A DNA stretch of 64,000 nucleotides, taken from Cytophagaceae bacterium (lineage in GTDB: Bacteria; Bacteroidota; Bacteroidia; Cytophagales; Cytophagaceae). Where the stretch lies: contig JANWYS010000002.1 in assembly GCA_025054875.1 (NCBI GenBank), positions 1 through 64,000 on the forward strand, given 5' to 3'. Positions 19,391 through 28,359 of this stretch are shown here, in pieces. The notes beneath the pieces are model-generated. The model saw only the letters and a list, made by a program, of their open reading frames with translations, was not told where the DNA came from and ran no database searches. Numbering within the stretch: position 1 is the first letter of the stretch; every line of letters starts with the position of its first letter. Both the position numbers and the translations under genes were made by a program.

Positions 19391-19894
19391 CTACTTCCTG
19401 TTCGTTCTTGAGGCCTTGGTTTTATATATCTGCCAGGCCACTCCGCCAAACATACCTACTATAGCTCCTGCATAGCTATAGTTATTCATCATTATGATCT
19501 TATTGTATTCATAATTTGAACCATTCATCATGCTCTCCCCTGTTAATGGAGAAACAAATAAGAAAGCTATTAAAGAAAAAATAAACGCAACACTCAACGT
19601 GATGCCATACCCTTGAATAGTATATTTAAACATTTTGCGATGCTCATCATGCAGGAATCCTATACTTGCCAACACAATACCCAGTGTAAGCCCTGTAAGC
19701 CACGTATTCCTGAACCCTACAATAGCTGCACCAACTCTCGGATGTAGAGAAGGTGAAATATCATACTTTTCAAAACGCATCTTAGTAAAAAACTCCTCTG
19801 ATATACTGTAGGTAATTTGATCATACAAAGCACCATAAAGGCCACCCAAAAAGACGGAAATTATCACAAGCGCTATTAACGTAAGTATTTTCAA
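19391..19894 (-). CDS. Small membrane protein, possible second immunity protein
   Basis: 167 residues with four predicted membrane segments (about 3-24, 60-80, 92-115, 138-157). No family recognised. The start is TTG at 19894; the next ATG would delete the first membrane segment. The TTG overlaps a TGA that ends an eroded reading frame just upstream (TTGA overlap), repeating the coupling seen between the Rhs tip and its neighbour. Multi-spanning proteins are a common immunity type against membrane-acting toxins, but this role is only inferred from context. Confidence 0.55.
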   Translation of the reverse strand: MKILTLIALVIISVFLGGLYGALYDQITYSISEEFFTKMRFEKYDISPSLHPRVGAAIVGFRNTWLTGLTLGIVLASIGFLHDEHRKMFKYTIQGYGITLSVAFIFSLIAFLFVSPLTGESMMNGSNYEYNKIIMMNNYSYAGAIVGMFGGVAWQIYKTKASRTNRK

Positions 19895-19989
19895 TATAAT
19901 CGGCTCTTTTTGTTGTGTTCAACAATACGCGTACCATTCACACCCCCGGTTACATAATTGATGGGAAAATACCTAATAGCTTCTGAGCC
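19891..19989 (-). pseudogene. Eroded C-terminal coding fragment
   Basis: A 32-codon frame (GSEAIRYFPINYVTGG ... RIVEHNKKSRLY) ends in a TGA that overlaps the TTG start of the membrane protein. It is preceded by TAG; continuing upstream in the same frame gives MCPYVFSVYKSFTGW. It looks like the end of a lost gene, perhaps another toxin tip. Too short to identify. Confidence 0.3.
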
Positions 19990-20103
19990 CTACCAACCTG
20001 TGAAACTCTTATAGACACTAAATACATACGGACACATTCTAACTTTCTGTTCAGGATATCAAAAATCTCGCAACCTAGGTTGGAGAACACCTCTATATAA
20101 AAT

Positions 20104-20137
20104 ACGGAAGCGAACCTAAAAGTTGATTCGCTTCCGT
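20104..20137 (-). terminator. Terminator-like hairpin behind the 118-aa gene
   Basis: ACGGAAGCGAA (20104-20114) pairs perfectly with TTCGCTTCCGT (20127-20137) over a 12-nt loop, 28 bp past the stop of the 118-aa gene. Minus-strand sequence after it reads ATTTTATATAG. Confidence 0.55.
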
Positions 20138-20164
20138 CGCTTCACCACGAATTGTCAGGATGAA

Positions 20165-20521
20165 CTATTTTTTTTTCATGAATATTTTTGTAATCATACC
20201 GCTGCGGTCTAAACCAGCGCAAGTATGTTCTATTTTGTATCCTTTGGCCACCAGCTTGTTGATTTCGTTCAAAATAATATCTCCGCAATCATCATGATGC
20301 TCTACCTTGTAACCGGGAAATTTTATCACCTCTCTCTTGTTACCACCATAATGTATGTGCACACCATGATCAGGGTAACTCGGTATTTCATATATTTCTA
20401 CCATGATGTACTCATCATCTCCCTGAGCATTGTCAGGCTTATTGTTTTTAAAAGAAGAAAGGTTGAATACTAAAAATAATACAGCTATTACGGCTAATGA
20501 ATAAAGTAAATATTTTTTCAT
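20165..20521 (-). CDS. Small exported protein of unknown function
   Basis: 118 residues from ATG 20521 (MKKYLLYSLAVIAVLFLVFNL); a longer upstream extension lacks a signal peptide at its N-terminus and is rejected. The first 20 residues are a signal peptide or anchor. The mature part is rich in His/Asp (YPDHGVHIHYGG, VEHHDDCGD) and contains two Cys residues (DDCGDII and HTCAGLD) that could form a disulfide or bind metal. No family recognised. It sits in the toxin/immunity island and ends with a good terminator, so it is probably a stand-alone gene; an immunity role is possible but unsupported. Confidence 0.6.
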   Translation of the reverse strand: MKKYLLYSLAVIAVLFLVFNLSSFKNNKPDNAQGDDEYIMVEIYEIPSYPDHGVHIHYGGNKREVIKFPGYKVEHHDDCGDIILNEINKLVAKGYKIEHTCAGLDRSGMITKIFMKKK

Positions 20522-20803
20522 ATGATCATCAGGTTTAAATGGTACACATAACTTTACCCGAAAGTAATGAAAATATTTATAAAAAAACAATCTTTATTTT
20601 TTTCGTTTACACAAATTTCGAATAGTGATTAATGTGTGTTACCACCACTCACTAAACCCGTATTTCGCATGGGCAAGCCATTGGCCAAACCATGGCACTG
20701 ACCATTGAAGGAGAGTTCCTCAGATGTACAATAACGTTTTGACTTCATTTTGCAATGGCTTTTTTGGAGCATCGCTGCGTTTGTTTTTCAGCTAGACTTG
20801 TGT

Positions 20804-20833
20804 CTGGGCGCCGCCCTAAAGGGCGGCGCCCAG
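20804..20833. repeat. Perfect 13-bp GC-rich stem-loop
   Basis: CTGGGCGCCGCCC, a 4-nt spacer TAAA, then GGGCGGCGCCCAG. All 13 pairs match. There is no adjacent T-run on either strand, so it is not a standard terminator. It lies downstream, in the repeat's own orientation, of GC-rich copy 2 and may be part of that element. Confidence 0.7.
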
Positions 20834-20964
20834 ATGTTCGCGGATCACTCTTTTTGTTATGCTGAAAGCTTTGCCAAAAAGAACTCAATCAAACCGCTCA
20901 GTCTCTTTTGCGAGCTTCTTAGGAGGTTCACATCTTCTTGTTAGCCTGAAAAATTTCGATTGAA

Positions 20965-21072
20965 CCTGCGCGAGGGATGGGAGCCATGGCCTGCAAGGCC
21001 AGTGCGGAGCTTTAGCGGAGCACCGGAGCGACAGCAGAGTGGCGGACAGCCCGGCCCCGCAGGGGCGCGCCC
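20965..21072 (-). repeat. 108-bp GC-rich repeat core, copy 2 (inverted)
   Basis: Read on the minus strand it starts GGGCGCGCCC at 21072 and ends at 20965 with CTCGCGCAGG. It differs from copy 1 at a handful of positions, including two in the CCGC/GCGG arm. Its flanks match the other copies only for a few bases (for instance a TTTTTCAGG stretch shared with copy 3). Confidence 0.9.
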
Positions 21073-21125
21073 TAAATAAAATGCTTCGAAACTTCGTAGA
21101 AAGATTAGCATCAATCCATTTATTA

Positions 21126-21830
21126 TTAACCCCGGTAGCCTGACCCACTTTTTCTGATTTTAAAATTTTCGCAACAATATGTTTCCGGCACATGAACCGC
21201 TTCGTCAAATTTCAGCTTTGTATATTCGGATTTATCAGTAACTGATTCGTATTTTTCTTTCTGAGAGAGAAAACACAGCATGGTTCCAAAGCTATTTTGC
21301 CCATACACGCTGTAATCTCCATACATACATCCATAACAGTTTTTGAAATGATATTTATCGTCAAACTGACTACGGATTTGGTCAAGTGCAAGTTCGAATA
21401 ACTCACTCTTTCCTTCGAAAGTATGGCCTTCTATTTTCAGAGATAGTTTTATTTTTTTATCATGCATTTCATCGGCGGCTTTAAACCGAGTTTCTCCTGA
21501 TGCATATTCAATTTTTAATTCCGTATAAACCTCAGAAACATTTGTTTTATCAATAATAACCTGAGGGACAAAAATCTCGAAAACACAATTACTAAGCCTT
21601 TCTTCGACTGTATTTGAACGATGAATTAATGTTTTTGAAAATGTGAATCTGTTTAGTTGTTGGGGGGTGTAATTGGATTTGTCATCAACAACAAATTCAA
21701 AAAAATCATAAGCTGAAAATTTCACTCCATCAATTTCCGTATATAATTTTTGATTGTTGTTTTCCACTACAATGGGAGTTGTGCCAAAGTTGTCTGTATA
21801 TGTTCCATTATATTTTAATGTTTTGTTCAT
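21126..21830 (-). CDS. DUF6304-like protein
   Basis: 234 residues, no signal peptide. The C-terminal third carries NCYGCMYGDYSVYG, GTMLCF and ETYCCENF, a pattern with paired Cys and a DYSxYG motif that I recall from the DUF6304 family; function unknown. The Cys pairs may bind metal. It lies at the right end of the toxin/immunity island, with no toxin attached, and ends 54 bp from a GC-rich repeat. Families of this sort turn up next to polymorphic toxins, so an orphan immunity protein is one reading. The family assignment is from memory and needs a profile search. Confidence 0.55.
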   Translation of the reverse strand: MNKTLKYNGTYTDNFGTTPIVVENNNQKLYTEIDGVKFSAYDFFEFVVDDKSNYTPQQLNRFTFSKTLIHRSNTVEERLSNCVFEIFVPQVIIDKTNVSEVYTELKIEYASGETRFKAADEMHDKKIKLSLKIEGHTFEGKSELFELALDQIRSQFDDKYHFKNCYGCMYGDYSVYGQNSFGTMLCFLSQKEKYESVTDKSEYTKLKFDEAVHVPETYCCENFKIRKSGSGYRG

Positions 21831-22289
21831 TTTGAGATTGCTTTGTTGTAATCAATTTTTCAGACTTTGTGTTGAGTGGGTCTCGTAATGAAAAATTAAA
21901 ATATGTTTTTGATATTTAACACTGGTTTCAGTGCGGTACAAAAATAGATATTATTTCTGTTGTATATCCGTTGAAACATAAACATCGTGTATGGTGTAAG
22001 TAATAGATAACTCTGAGCAATGTTGTTTAGCGTTTTCTCATTCCATACAATATATCCGTTGCCGGGGGAATCTTAAATATTTGTTTCTGATGCTTTGCAA
22101 CAGAAAATGTAGTTGCCAACTATTTGTTCTGCCAAGTCTCATATGGCCTGTAAGTTGCGGTTTTTTCAATGAACAAAATGGGTTATGCTAAGGGTACGCA
22201 CAGTTGCATACAGGAGAGAAGTGAAAAGTCAACAACCCGGTGTGTTATCAAAAAAACAATAATTAGCAGGAATGCTCGTAAAGTTTGTT
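21831..22289. other. Intergenic, no gene seen
   Basis: 459 bp, AT-rich. No credible ORF, RNA gene or strong hairpin. It contains the leader of the DUF6304-like gene and the region downstream of the T9SS gene. Confidence 0.5.
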
Positions 22290-25244
22290 TTACTTTACAA
22301 CTTTGTAAGTATATACGTGGTATCCATCATTTATAGTGAGTAGATACATACCGGAAGGCAGATGATAGGTAGATATCTCTACCTCAGATTCATTGTGGGT
22401 TTTAGAGTAATATAGCTTACCATCGCTGCCGGTAATTGTTATGAGGTTGTTTGATAAGTCATAGGGAATGATCAAATGTAGCTTTTCAGAAAAAGGCACT
22501 GGAAACATAGTGATACTTTTATCGTTTCCGTTCACTGAAATTACTGGAGAGTAAAACAACATTCCGTTTTCGTCTGCTACTGCTATACGATAGTAAGCAA
22601 TTCCCGGGCTCTTTAAATCAGTATATTGATAGTCAGAAGAGCCTGAATAGGGCAAGGAGTGTATAGCTTGGAAGTTTATGTTGTCATAGCTTTTCTCTAC
22701 AGAAAAATATCTCAACTGAGAAACGTTGCTTGCAATACCCCAACGAAGGATAGATTGCTGAGATAAGTTTTGAGCATCAAAGTATGTAAATCTTAGAGGA
22801 AGCGGAGAGTCAATTTTGGATAAGGTCCACGGAGAAAAAGTGGTAACATTAGGAACGGTAACAGTGTTGTTTGTTGCATCTTCTGTTTGTCCGGGTAAAT
22901 AAGGTTGCCATTGATTGGTTGAGGCCTCATAGCGCTGAGCATTGAGTATGGCTTCGTCTGACGGTTCTTCGGCATCGTCGTAGGTAAAAATGAGCGTAGC
23001 ATTCGCAGCCATTGCGCCGGTGCGGTCTATTTGCCAGAAGCGGTCTACGACATTGGCAGAGTTATCTGAGGATCCATTGAGTAAATTGGTTACCATTACC
23101 GGACTGGAGGGGTATGGAGTATTGTCCGGCCCGGTACCGTAAGTAGATACCGTTACATTACCTATGTCTCCGGAAGTGAGGATGAGCGTGAATGGTATGT
23201 ATGTGGTTGAGTTCTTACCAAAAGGATAGATGTGAGCTCCTGTGGTAGTACCAATGTTCCATTGTATTTTGCTGGAGTTGTCGGTGTCTTCACTTTCTAT
23301 CCATCCGTTTGTGCGGGATACAGCTCCACCTGAAGGATTAGCGATGGTAAGTGTGCGTTGGTTGAGGTCTACTTTGCCATTGTCCAGTAATACAGCATCG
23401 TCTACTTGTATGTTTCTGTTAAAAATAAGAGCGCCTGCAGATTTGTTGCAACGCAGGCGGAAGATGTTTAATGTACCGCTTCCGGAAATATATTGGTTAG
23501 CGGTTCCCGTAAAGCGCCATTCACGGCTGTTCAAGGTACCATAGTTTATAGTGCCTTCATTAGTCAGGTTGCCTTGCAGGTTAAATCCTGTGCCGTTGTT
23601 GTTGAGAGTGTTGCCGGTTCGTACTATTGTGTTGCCCATGACTAATACAGGATTGGTATTCGTATTGTCGTTGCTGAAGCTGACTGTACTGGTGCCAGCA
23701 CCACCTACGTCAAAATTGCTTTTTATGGTTGGGAAGTCTGTACTTCCGGAAAAAGATGAAGAAACGCCCATGTTCCAATGTGCTCCGGTGTAGTTTTCCA
23801 AAAACAAGTTTCCATAGTATGTTCCTCCTACGCTGGTTAATGGAGGATTCATAGCTCCCTCTTTGCGCACATACCAGTTTGAGTTTGCCGGTATGGTTGC
23901 CATTGTGCCCTCGTAATTATCGCGCCAATCTATGGCTGCCCCTGATCCGGTTTTTATAAAATTAGCATTAGGAGCAAGTTGCCATGTGGCGCCACCATTG
24001 AAGACTATGTTTGCGCTGGAAGAGTCTTTGAAAGAACCTTCCACTAAAAGATCAGGGCCGGAACTACCGTTACTGATACGTAATGGTAAGTTTTTCCAAA
24101 CCAGCATGGCACCAGTGTTGATTCGGGTTTCGTCTAGCCACAAGGTATCTTCAGTAGAGGCAATACGAACAGTATGCGGACTTCGTATGGTTATCGTATT
24201 ATCACTTTTATCGGGCACTTTGCTGGCATTTATCCATGTGGTATTATCTAATGAGGCTTCCCAGTTGGCAACATTGCAAAACTCTCCTGAATTTTTGCTG
24301 CGGTAGTAGGCAGCAGCAGGATTAGAAAAGGTAGTGTTAGTAGTGATGATGTATGCAGATACATTTAAGGGGCTTCCGCTTCCTCCGGTGGGGGTCACGG
24401 TAGAGAGACATCCCCATACGCCATCAGCATCTGTGACACTTGACACAAGCGATGCATCAGATAAAGCGTATTGGTCTATTCTTCTTACTCCGTTTGCTGT
24501 AATGTTAGGTATCAAAGTGCCCCATGCTCCATTTACAGCGTTTACGTTAGTAGCATAATACGATACAACATCAGCTATAGTGGTGCCATCACTTTCCACA
24601 AAAGTCATAGAAAAAGGTCTTCCAGAACCGGTTACGTTGTCATATAAAGCAATTATGTTTTTTGCTGTGGCGCCTGTATTGCCCCATATACCCGTAGCAT
24701 TATTTGCTCCATAAGCAGTATTGAATGCAAGCACGGTCATGCCCAAATCAAGAGCTCTTCTATGTAATACAGTTCCGGAGGTGTTTCCTATAACTATAGT
24801 TGGGTAAACAATGTTTCCTGCTGTGAATCTGTGATTACCGGTGTTTACTACACAAAACCAACCGGTATAGTTTCCGGAGGCATCCGTAGTAAATGTTTCG
24901 TAGTTGCTAGTTAAATTAGGACTGGTAGTATAGGTATAATTTGAGGTAGTATGGTTTATCAATACAGGGTTTCCTGCGCCAGGGTTTGTACCTCCAAAAT
25001 CGCCGGTAAGGGCTGCCTGACAAAAGTAGCGGTATGTGGTAGAGGGGCTAAGGCCTGTAACTTGCGCCCTGAATACATTGGGTAAACGGGTTCCATCACC
25101 CGATGAAAAATATTGAGGCACAATTACACCAATAAAGTTAGCTTGCGTGAGGTTTTGCCCAAATGATTTTGATGCAATGATCAGGCAGAGAAGCAACAAA
25201 AATGCAAGAATGAAATTTACATGGGATAATTTATTGTTCTTCAT
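22290..25244 (-). CDS. T9SS-secreted surface protein, beta-rich
   Basis: 984 residues. Signal peptide 1-29 (ILAFLLLLCLIIASKSFGQ). Residues 30-310 hold immunoglobulin-like or lamin-tail-like strands; 320-640 have repeated FNGGATWQL, NNNGTGFNLQGNLTN type segments resembling right-handed beta-helix/autotransporter-like repeats; 800-900 is a fibronectin-like domain beginning at PLPLRFTYFDAQ, a hallmark just ahead of T9SS domains; the last 75 residues are a type A sorting domain (MFPVPFSEKLHL, SGMYLLTI, YKVVK). It is probably an adhesin or cell-surface structural protein; no enzymatic motif was seen. Confidence 0.8.
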   Translation of the reverse strand: MKNNKLSHVNFILAFLLLLCLIIASKSFGQNLTQANFIGVIVPQYFSSGDGTRLPNVFRAQVTGLSPSTTYRYFCQAALTGDFGGTNPGAGNPVLINHTTSNYTYTTSPNLTSNYETFTTDASGNYTGWFCVVNTGNHRFTAGNIVYPTIVIGNTSGTVLHRRALDLGMTVLAFNTAYGANNATGIWGNTGATAKNIIALYDNVTGSGRPFSMTFVESDGTTIADVVSYYATNVNAVNGAWGTLIPNITANGVRRIDQYALSDASLVSSVTDADGVWGCLSTVTPTGGSGSPLNVSAYIITTNTTFSNPAAAYYRSKNSGEFCNVANWEASLDNTTWINASKVPDKSDNTITIRSPHTVRIASTEDTLWLDETRINTGAMLVWKNLPLRISNGSSGPDLLVEGSFKDSSSANIVFNGGATWQLAPNANFIKTGSGAAIDWRDNYEGTMATIPANSNWYVRKEGAMNPPLTSVGGTYYGNLFLENYTGAHWNMGVSSSFSGSTDFPTIKSNFDVGGAGTSTVSFSNDNTNTNPVLVMGNTIVRTGNTLNNNGTGFNLQGNLTNEGTINYGTLNSREWRFTGTANQYISGSGTLNIFRLRCNKSAGALIFNRNIQVDDAVLLDNGKVDLNQRTLTIANPSGGAVSRTNGWIESEDTDNSSKIQWNIGTTTGAHIYPFGKNSTTYIPFTLILTSGDIGNVTVSTYGTGPDNTPYPSSPVMVTNLLNGSSDNSANVVDRFWQIDRTGAMAANATLIFTYDDAEEPSDEAILNAQRYEASTNQWQPYLPGQTEDATNNTVTVPNVTTFSPWTLSKIDSPLPLRFTYFDAQNLSQQSILRWGIASNVSQLRYFSVEKSYDNINFQAIHSLPYSGSSDYQYTDLKSPGIAYYRIAVADENGMLFYSPVISVNGNDKSITMFPVPFSEKLHLIIPYDLSNNLITITGSDGKLYYSKTHNESEVEISTYHLPSGMYLLTINDGYHVYTYKVVK

Positions 25245-25424
25245 AATAGTAGTTTATACATCTTATTGCGAAACTACTGCTAGAAGAAAACCTGAGTTTT
25301 AAAACGTATCAAGTTATTATTAAATTAACTTGTATTTATTTGTTATTAAATATAAACGAAGCTAAAAAACATAAACATTAATTAATGTTAGATTTCTTTG
25401 TGAGTTTTTTTGAAAAAAATTGTT

Positions 25425-25808
25425 TCAGGCTCCAACAGCCTCGCGTAAACTTTCTATCTGGTAATTCCAAAGCTCTCTCATATCCTCTTCACTATCATCG
25501 CTGCAGTCAGTGATTCTTATGAATGAGGTTTGTGTAAGTTCGTTTTCTTCTATGGTAAACTCTATGTAAGAAGGTTCGGAAGCATCGTTATCAGAGATGA
25601 ACTCGTAGCGCACGTATTGATTTTGTTTTTGAGCTACGATTTTTGCTTTGTGGTCTTCGCCTTCCCATTTAAAATTGTAAACATCTTTTTCCTGAGTGAC
25701 GCTGTCGGCAAACCAGAGAGACATGCTTTTGGGAATGGTTAAGTAGGAGAAAAGCAGTGAAGCGGAAGCGTTTATTTCGTATTCTCCGGTAAATTTTTGT
25801 TTAGCCAT
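25425..25808 (-). CDS. START-like (SRPBCC) domain protein
   Basis: 127 residues covering a whole helix-grip domain: FTGEYEINASASLLFSYLTIPKSMSLWFAD at the N-terminus, the VRYEFISDN strand and a C-terminal helix (MRELWNYQIESLREAVGA). This matches the START-like protein common in Bacteroidota, related to AHSA1. The fold binds hydrophobic ligands or Hsp90-type partners; its role here is unknown. It is monocistronic and next to the tRNA gene. Confidence 0.85.
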   Translation of the reverse strand: MAKQKFTGEYEINASASLLFSYLTIPKSMSLWFADSVTQEKDVYNFKWEGEDHKAKIVAQKQNQYVRYEFISDNDASEPSYIEFTIEENELTQTSFIRITDCSDDSEEDMRELWNYQIESLREAVGA

Positions 25809-25859
25809 CTCTTACTGGTTTAGTGTAGACAAAGTAACGATTACGATCCAAAATAAAAG

Positions 25860-25933
25860 TAGCGGGGAGCAGGCTCGAACTGCCGACCTCAGGGTTATGA
25901 ATCCTGTGCTCTAACCAACTGAGCTACCCCGCC
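25860..25933 (-). tRNA. tRNA-Met (anticodon CAT)
   Basis: A 74-nt cloverleaf on the minus strand: acceptor arm GGCGGGG with CCCCGCT (G1-T72 wobble), D-arm GCTC/GAGC with AGTTGGTTA, anticodon loop TTCATAA, TTCGAGC in the T loop, discriminator A73, no encoded CCA. The 31-39 pair is A-C, a minor oddity. CAT could also be tRNA-Ile with lysidine; the arms favour elongator Met but do not prove it. Confidence 0.9.
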
Positions 25934-26164
25934 AACTATTTCAGAGCTGCAAAGTTAATAATAATATTAAAATTGAAAATATATGCATTTAGGAAAATTT
26001 TATAGTAAGCAGAGCTATGATGAATTGAGTGAATTCATCGTTCGGGGATTCGAAGGTTATTTTTTTAGGTTAGTAAAATGAAGTCAAAAAGAAATATATT
26101 CTTAATTCTATCGGCTTTAGTACGTATTGCAGTCATTTGAATGATCATCAGTAGATGCGACACA

Positions 26165-27181
26165 TCACTTCAATGGCTTCATTTCAAGAATGGATTCAGC
26201 AAAGTGAAATGTTTCGCATAATGCGGCGTGTATGTCTTGGCTCCATAGGCCAGAAGCCAGTGCATGTGTGCCTGCTTCGGGCAAGACTACTTTTCTCTTC
26301 TTATGTTTTGGTGTGCCGAGTTTTTGAAACATTTCTAACATTTTTTTTACAGATACTACATTATCTTGTTGTGTTTCGTTTTTATAGTAATAAGCCATAA
26401 ATACTGGCATACGTATTTTGCTGAAAAGCTGTTCATGCATGGTGTGTTTGATGAGTTGTTTAAGTTCTACAATAGCTTCTGCTCTGTACTTTGCTGTCCA
26501 GTATTTTTCAAATCCGGCCGGTCCGGTAAAAGAGTAATACTTGCTTCCCAGTATGAACCGCGCTATATACAAGCCGCCCGGCATTGTAAGTATGGATGAA
26601 CGAGGGTCGAATAAATCTACATTGGGCGAAAACATAATCAGAGCCATGATGTCCGGATGCGCCGAAGCTATGTACATAGACAGTGTGCTGCCTGTGGAAG
26701 TAGACATGAGAATGACGCGCTCGCCAATTTTTTTTCCTACCGCTACGGCATATTTTGCTGACTTTATTAGCGAATCAGCCGTCACGTTTAGCAAGGGTTC
26801 AGCACTGTTTATACCATGGCCATACAGGCGGCTCAGATATAAGTTGCACCCGTAGCGCCTGGCAAATTCAATATGCACAGGGTGAGCTTCTCCCTGGCTG
26901 GCGGAAAATCCATGCAAGTACACTACACTGACAGGTGTTTTATTTTTTTTAGTGGAATCATGCCATATAATACGGGCTTCGTTGTCTGGTTTTAAGTTTT
27001 TTTCTGCTCTTTCCGATGCCATGATTTGCTTTTCCAGAAGCGGCAAACTATCGGTTAATACGGGGAGGTTAGTATCTTCCGTAATATCGTTGGGTACGGG
27101 CAGAAGCATGTACAGTAAGGAGCCTAAACAGAATATTGTGGCTGCGAGGAGAGCAATATGGAGCAAAGGTTTTCTTTTCAT
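26165..27181 (-). CDS. Membrane-anchored alpha/beta hydrolase
   Basis: 338 residues. Residues 7-29 form a membrane anchor or signal peptide. YLHGFSAS (near 90) gives the oxyanion-hole HG motif; LMSTSTGSTLSM (near 158) is the nucleophile elbow, reading STSTG rather than GxSxG; EAGTHALASGLW near 303 supplies the C-terminal His. It begins 8 bp after the acyl-CoA dehydrogenase stop, so the two are very likely an operon, suggesting a thioesterase or lipid-related role, though nothing in the sequence fixes the substrate. Confidence 0.83.
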   Translation of the reverse strand: MKRKPLLHIALLAATIFCLGSLLYMLLPVPNDITEDTNLPVLTDSLPLLEKQIMASERAEKNLKPDNEARIIWHDSTKKNKTPVSVVYLHGFSASQGEAHPVHIEFARRYGCNLYLSRLYGHGINSAEPLLNVTADSLIKSAKYAVAVGKKIGERVILMSTSTGSTLSMYIASAHPDIMALIMFSPNVDLFDPRSSILTMPGGLYIARFILGSKYYSFTGPAGFEKYWTAKYRAEAIVELKQLIKHTMHEQLFSKIRMPVFMAYYYKNETQQDNVVSVKKMLEMFQKLGTPKHKKRKVVLPEAGTHALASGLWSQDIHAALCETFHFAESILEMKPLK

Positions 27182-27189
27182 GAATAAGG

Positions 27190-28359
27190 TTATTTAAAAG
27201 AAGATATTCCTGTGATGTCGTGCCCTGTGATGAGCAGATGAATATCGTGTGTGCCTTCGTAAGTGATGACGGATTCGAGGTTCATGATGTGCCTCATCAC
27301 GGGATATTCTCCTGTGATACCCATGGCACCAAGAATTTGTCTTGCTTCACGAGCTATTTGCAACGCTATATAAACGTTGTTACGCTTAGCCATAGAGATT
27401 TGTGCTGAAGTAGCTTTGCCCTCATTTTTGAGCACACCGAGTCGCCAGGCAAGTAGTTGAGCTTTTGTAATCTCTGTAAGCATTTCCGCAAGCTTTTTTT
27501 GTGTGAGTTGAAAGGCAGCTATAGGTTTGTCAAACTGTATACGTTCTGAAGCATATTTACGAGCTGTTTCATAGCAGTCAATGGCAGCTCCAATAGCTCC
27601 CCAAGCTATGCCAAAGCGAGCGTTATCCAGGCACGACAGCGGCGCTCCCAATCCATCGGCATGTGGCAGTATATTTTCAGCGGGCACTTCCACGTTGTCA
27701 AATACCAATTCTCCGGTGAGGCTTGCTCTCAGAGACCATTTATTGTGTATTTCAGGAGCAGAAAATCCGCGCATCCCTTTTCTTAATATAACACCTTTTA
27801 CTCTTCCTTCTTCGTTTTTGGCCCACACAATTGCCACATCTGCCGCGGGGGCATTGGTGATCCACATTTTCGATCCGTTCAGTATGAATTTATCTCCAGA
27901 CTTTCGCAAGGTAGTGCGCATACCAGCAGGGTTTGAGCCAAAATCGGGTTCAGTAAGGCCGAAGCAACCTAACCATTCTCCCGAAGCTAATTTGGGTAAA
28001 TAGTTTTTTTTCTGCTCTTCCGATCCATATCGAAAAATGGGATACATCACCAGGGAGCCCTGAACAGAAGCCGTAGAGCGCATTCCCGAATCGCCACGTT
28101 CTATTTCCTGCATCATTAAACCATAGGAAATATAATCTAACCCCCCTCCCCCATATTCTACAGGTATGGTCGGTCCAAAAGCTCCTATATTACCAAACTT
28201 TTTTACTATGTGATGGGGAAACTGTGCCTTTTGTGCACAATCTTCTATTATCGGTGTTATCTCTTTCAATACAAAATTCCTAATTGAATCGCGCACCATG
28301 CGTTGTTCCTGCGTCAGCAATTCATCAATCAAATAATAATCGGGGTAATCTTTTTGCAT
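27190..28359 (-). CDS. gcdH: Acyl-CoA dehydrogenase, glutaryl-CoA dehydrogenase type
   Basis: 389 residues, usual length. FAD/substrate motifs: GCFGLTEPDFGSNPAGM (near 130), KMWITNAPAADVAIVWAK, and YEGTHDIHLLITGHDITG at the C-terminus, where Glu of YEGTHD is the catalytic base. The YEGTHDIH...G..ITG ending is characteristic of glutaryl-CoA dehydrogenase, which oxidises and decarboxylates glutaryl-CoA to crotonyl-CoA in lysine/tryptophan degradation and passes electrons to ETF. Two ATAACGA sequences and one TCGTTAT lie within 60 bp upstream and may be an operator. It heads an operon with the alpha/beta hydrolase. Confidence 0.9.
   Translation of the reverse strand: MQKDYPDYYLIDELLTQEQRMVRDSIRNFVLKEITPIIEDCAQKAQFPHHIVKKFGNIGAFGPTIPVEYGGGGLDYISYGLMMQEIERGDSGMRSTASVQGSLVMYPIFRYGSEEQKKNYLPKLASGEWLGCFGLTEPDFGSNPAGMRTTLRKSGDKFILNGSKMWITNAPAADVAIVWAKNEEGRVKGVILRKGMRGFSAPEIHNKWSLRASLTGELVFDNVEVPAENILPHADGLGAPLSCLDNARFGIAWGAIGAAIDCYETARKYASERIQFDKPIAAFQLTQKKLAEMLTEITKAQLLAWRLGVLKNEGKATSAQISMAKRNNVYIALQIAREARQILGAMGITGEYPVMRHIMNLESVITYEGTHDIHLLITGHDITGISSFK

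Larger units (their letters stand above)
20522..21125. other. Intergenic region with hairpin and repeat copy 2
   Basis: About 600 bp with no credible gene. It holds an unusually stable hairpin (20804-20833) and an inverted copy of the 108-bp GC-rich repeat (20965-21072), which starts its 5' end about 55 bp past the stop of the DUF6304-like gene. ORFs here are composition artefacts. Confidence 0.6.
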
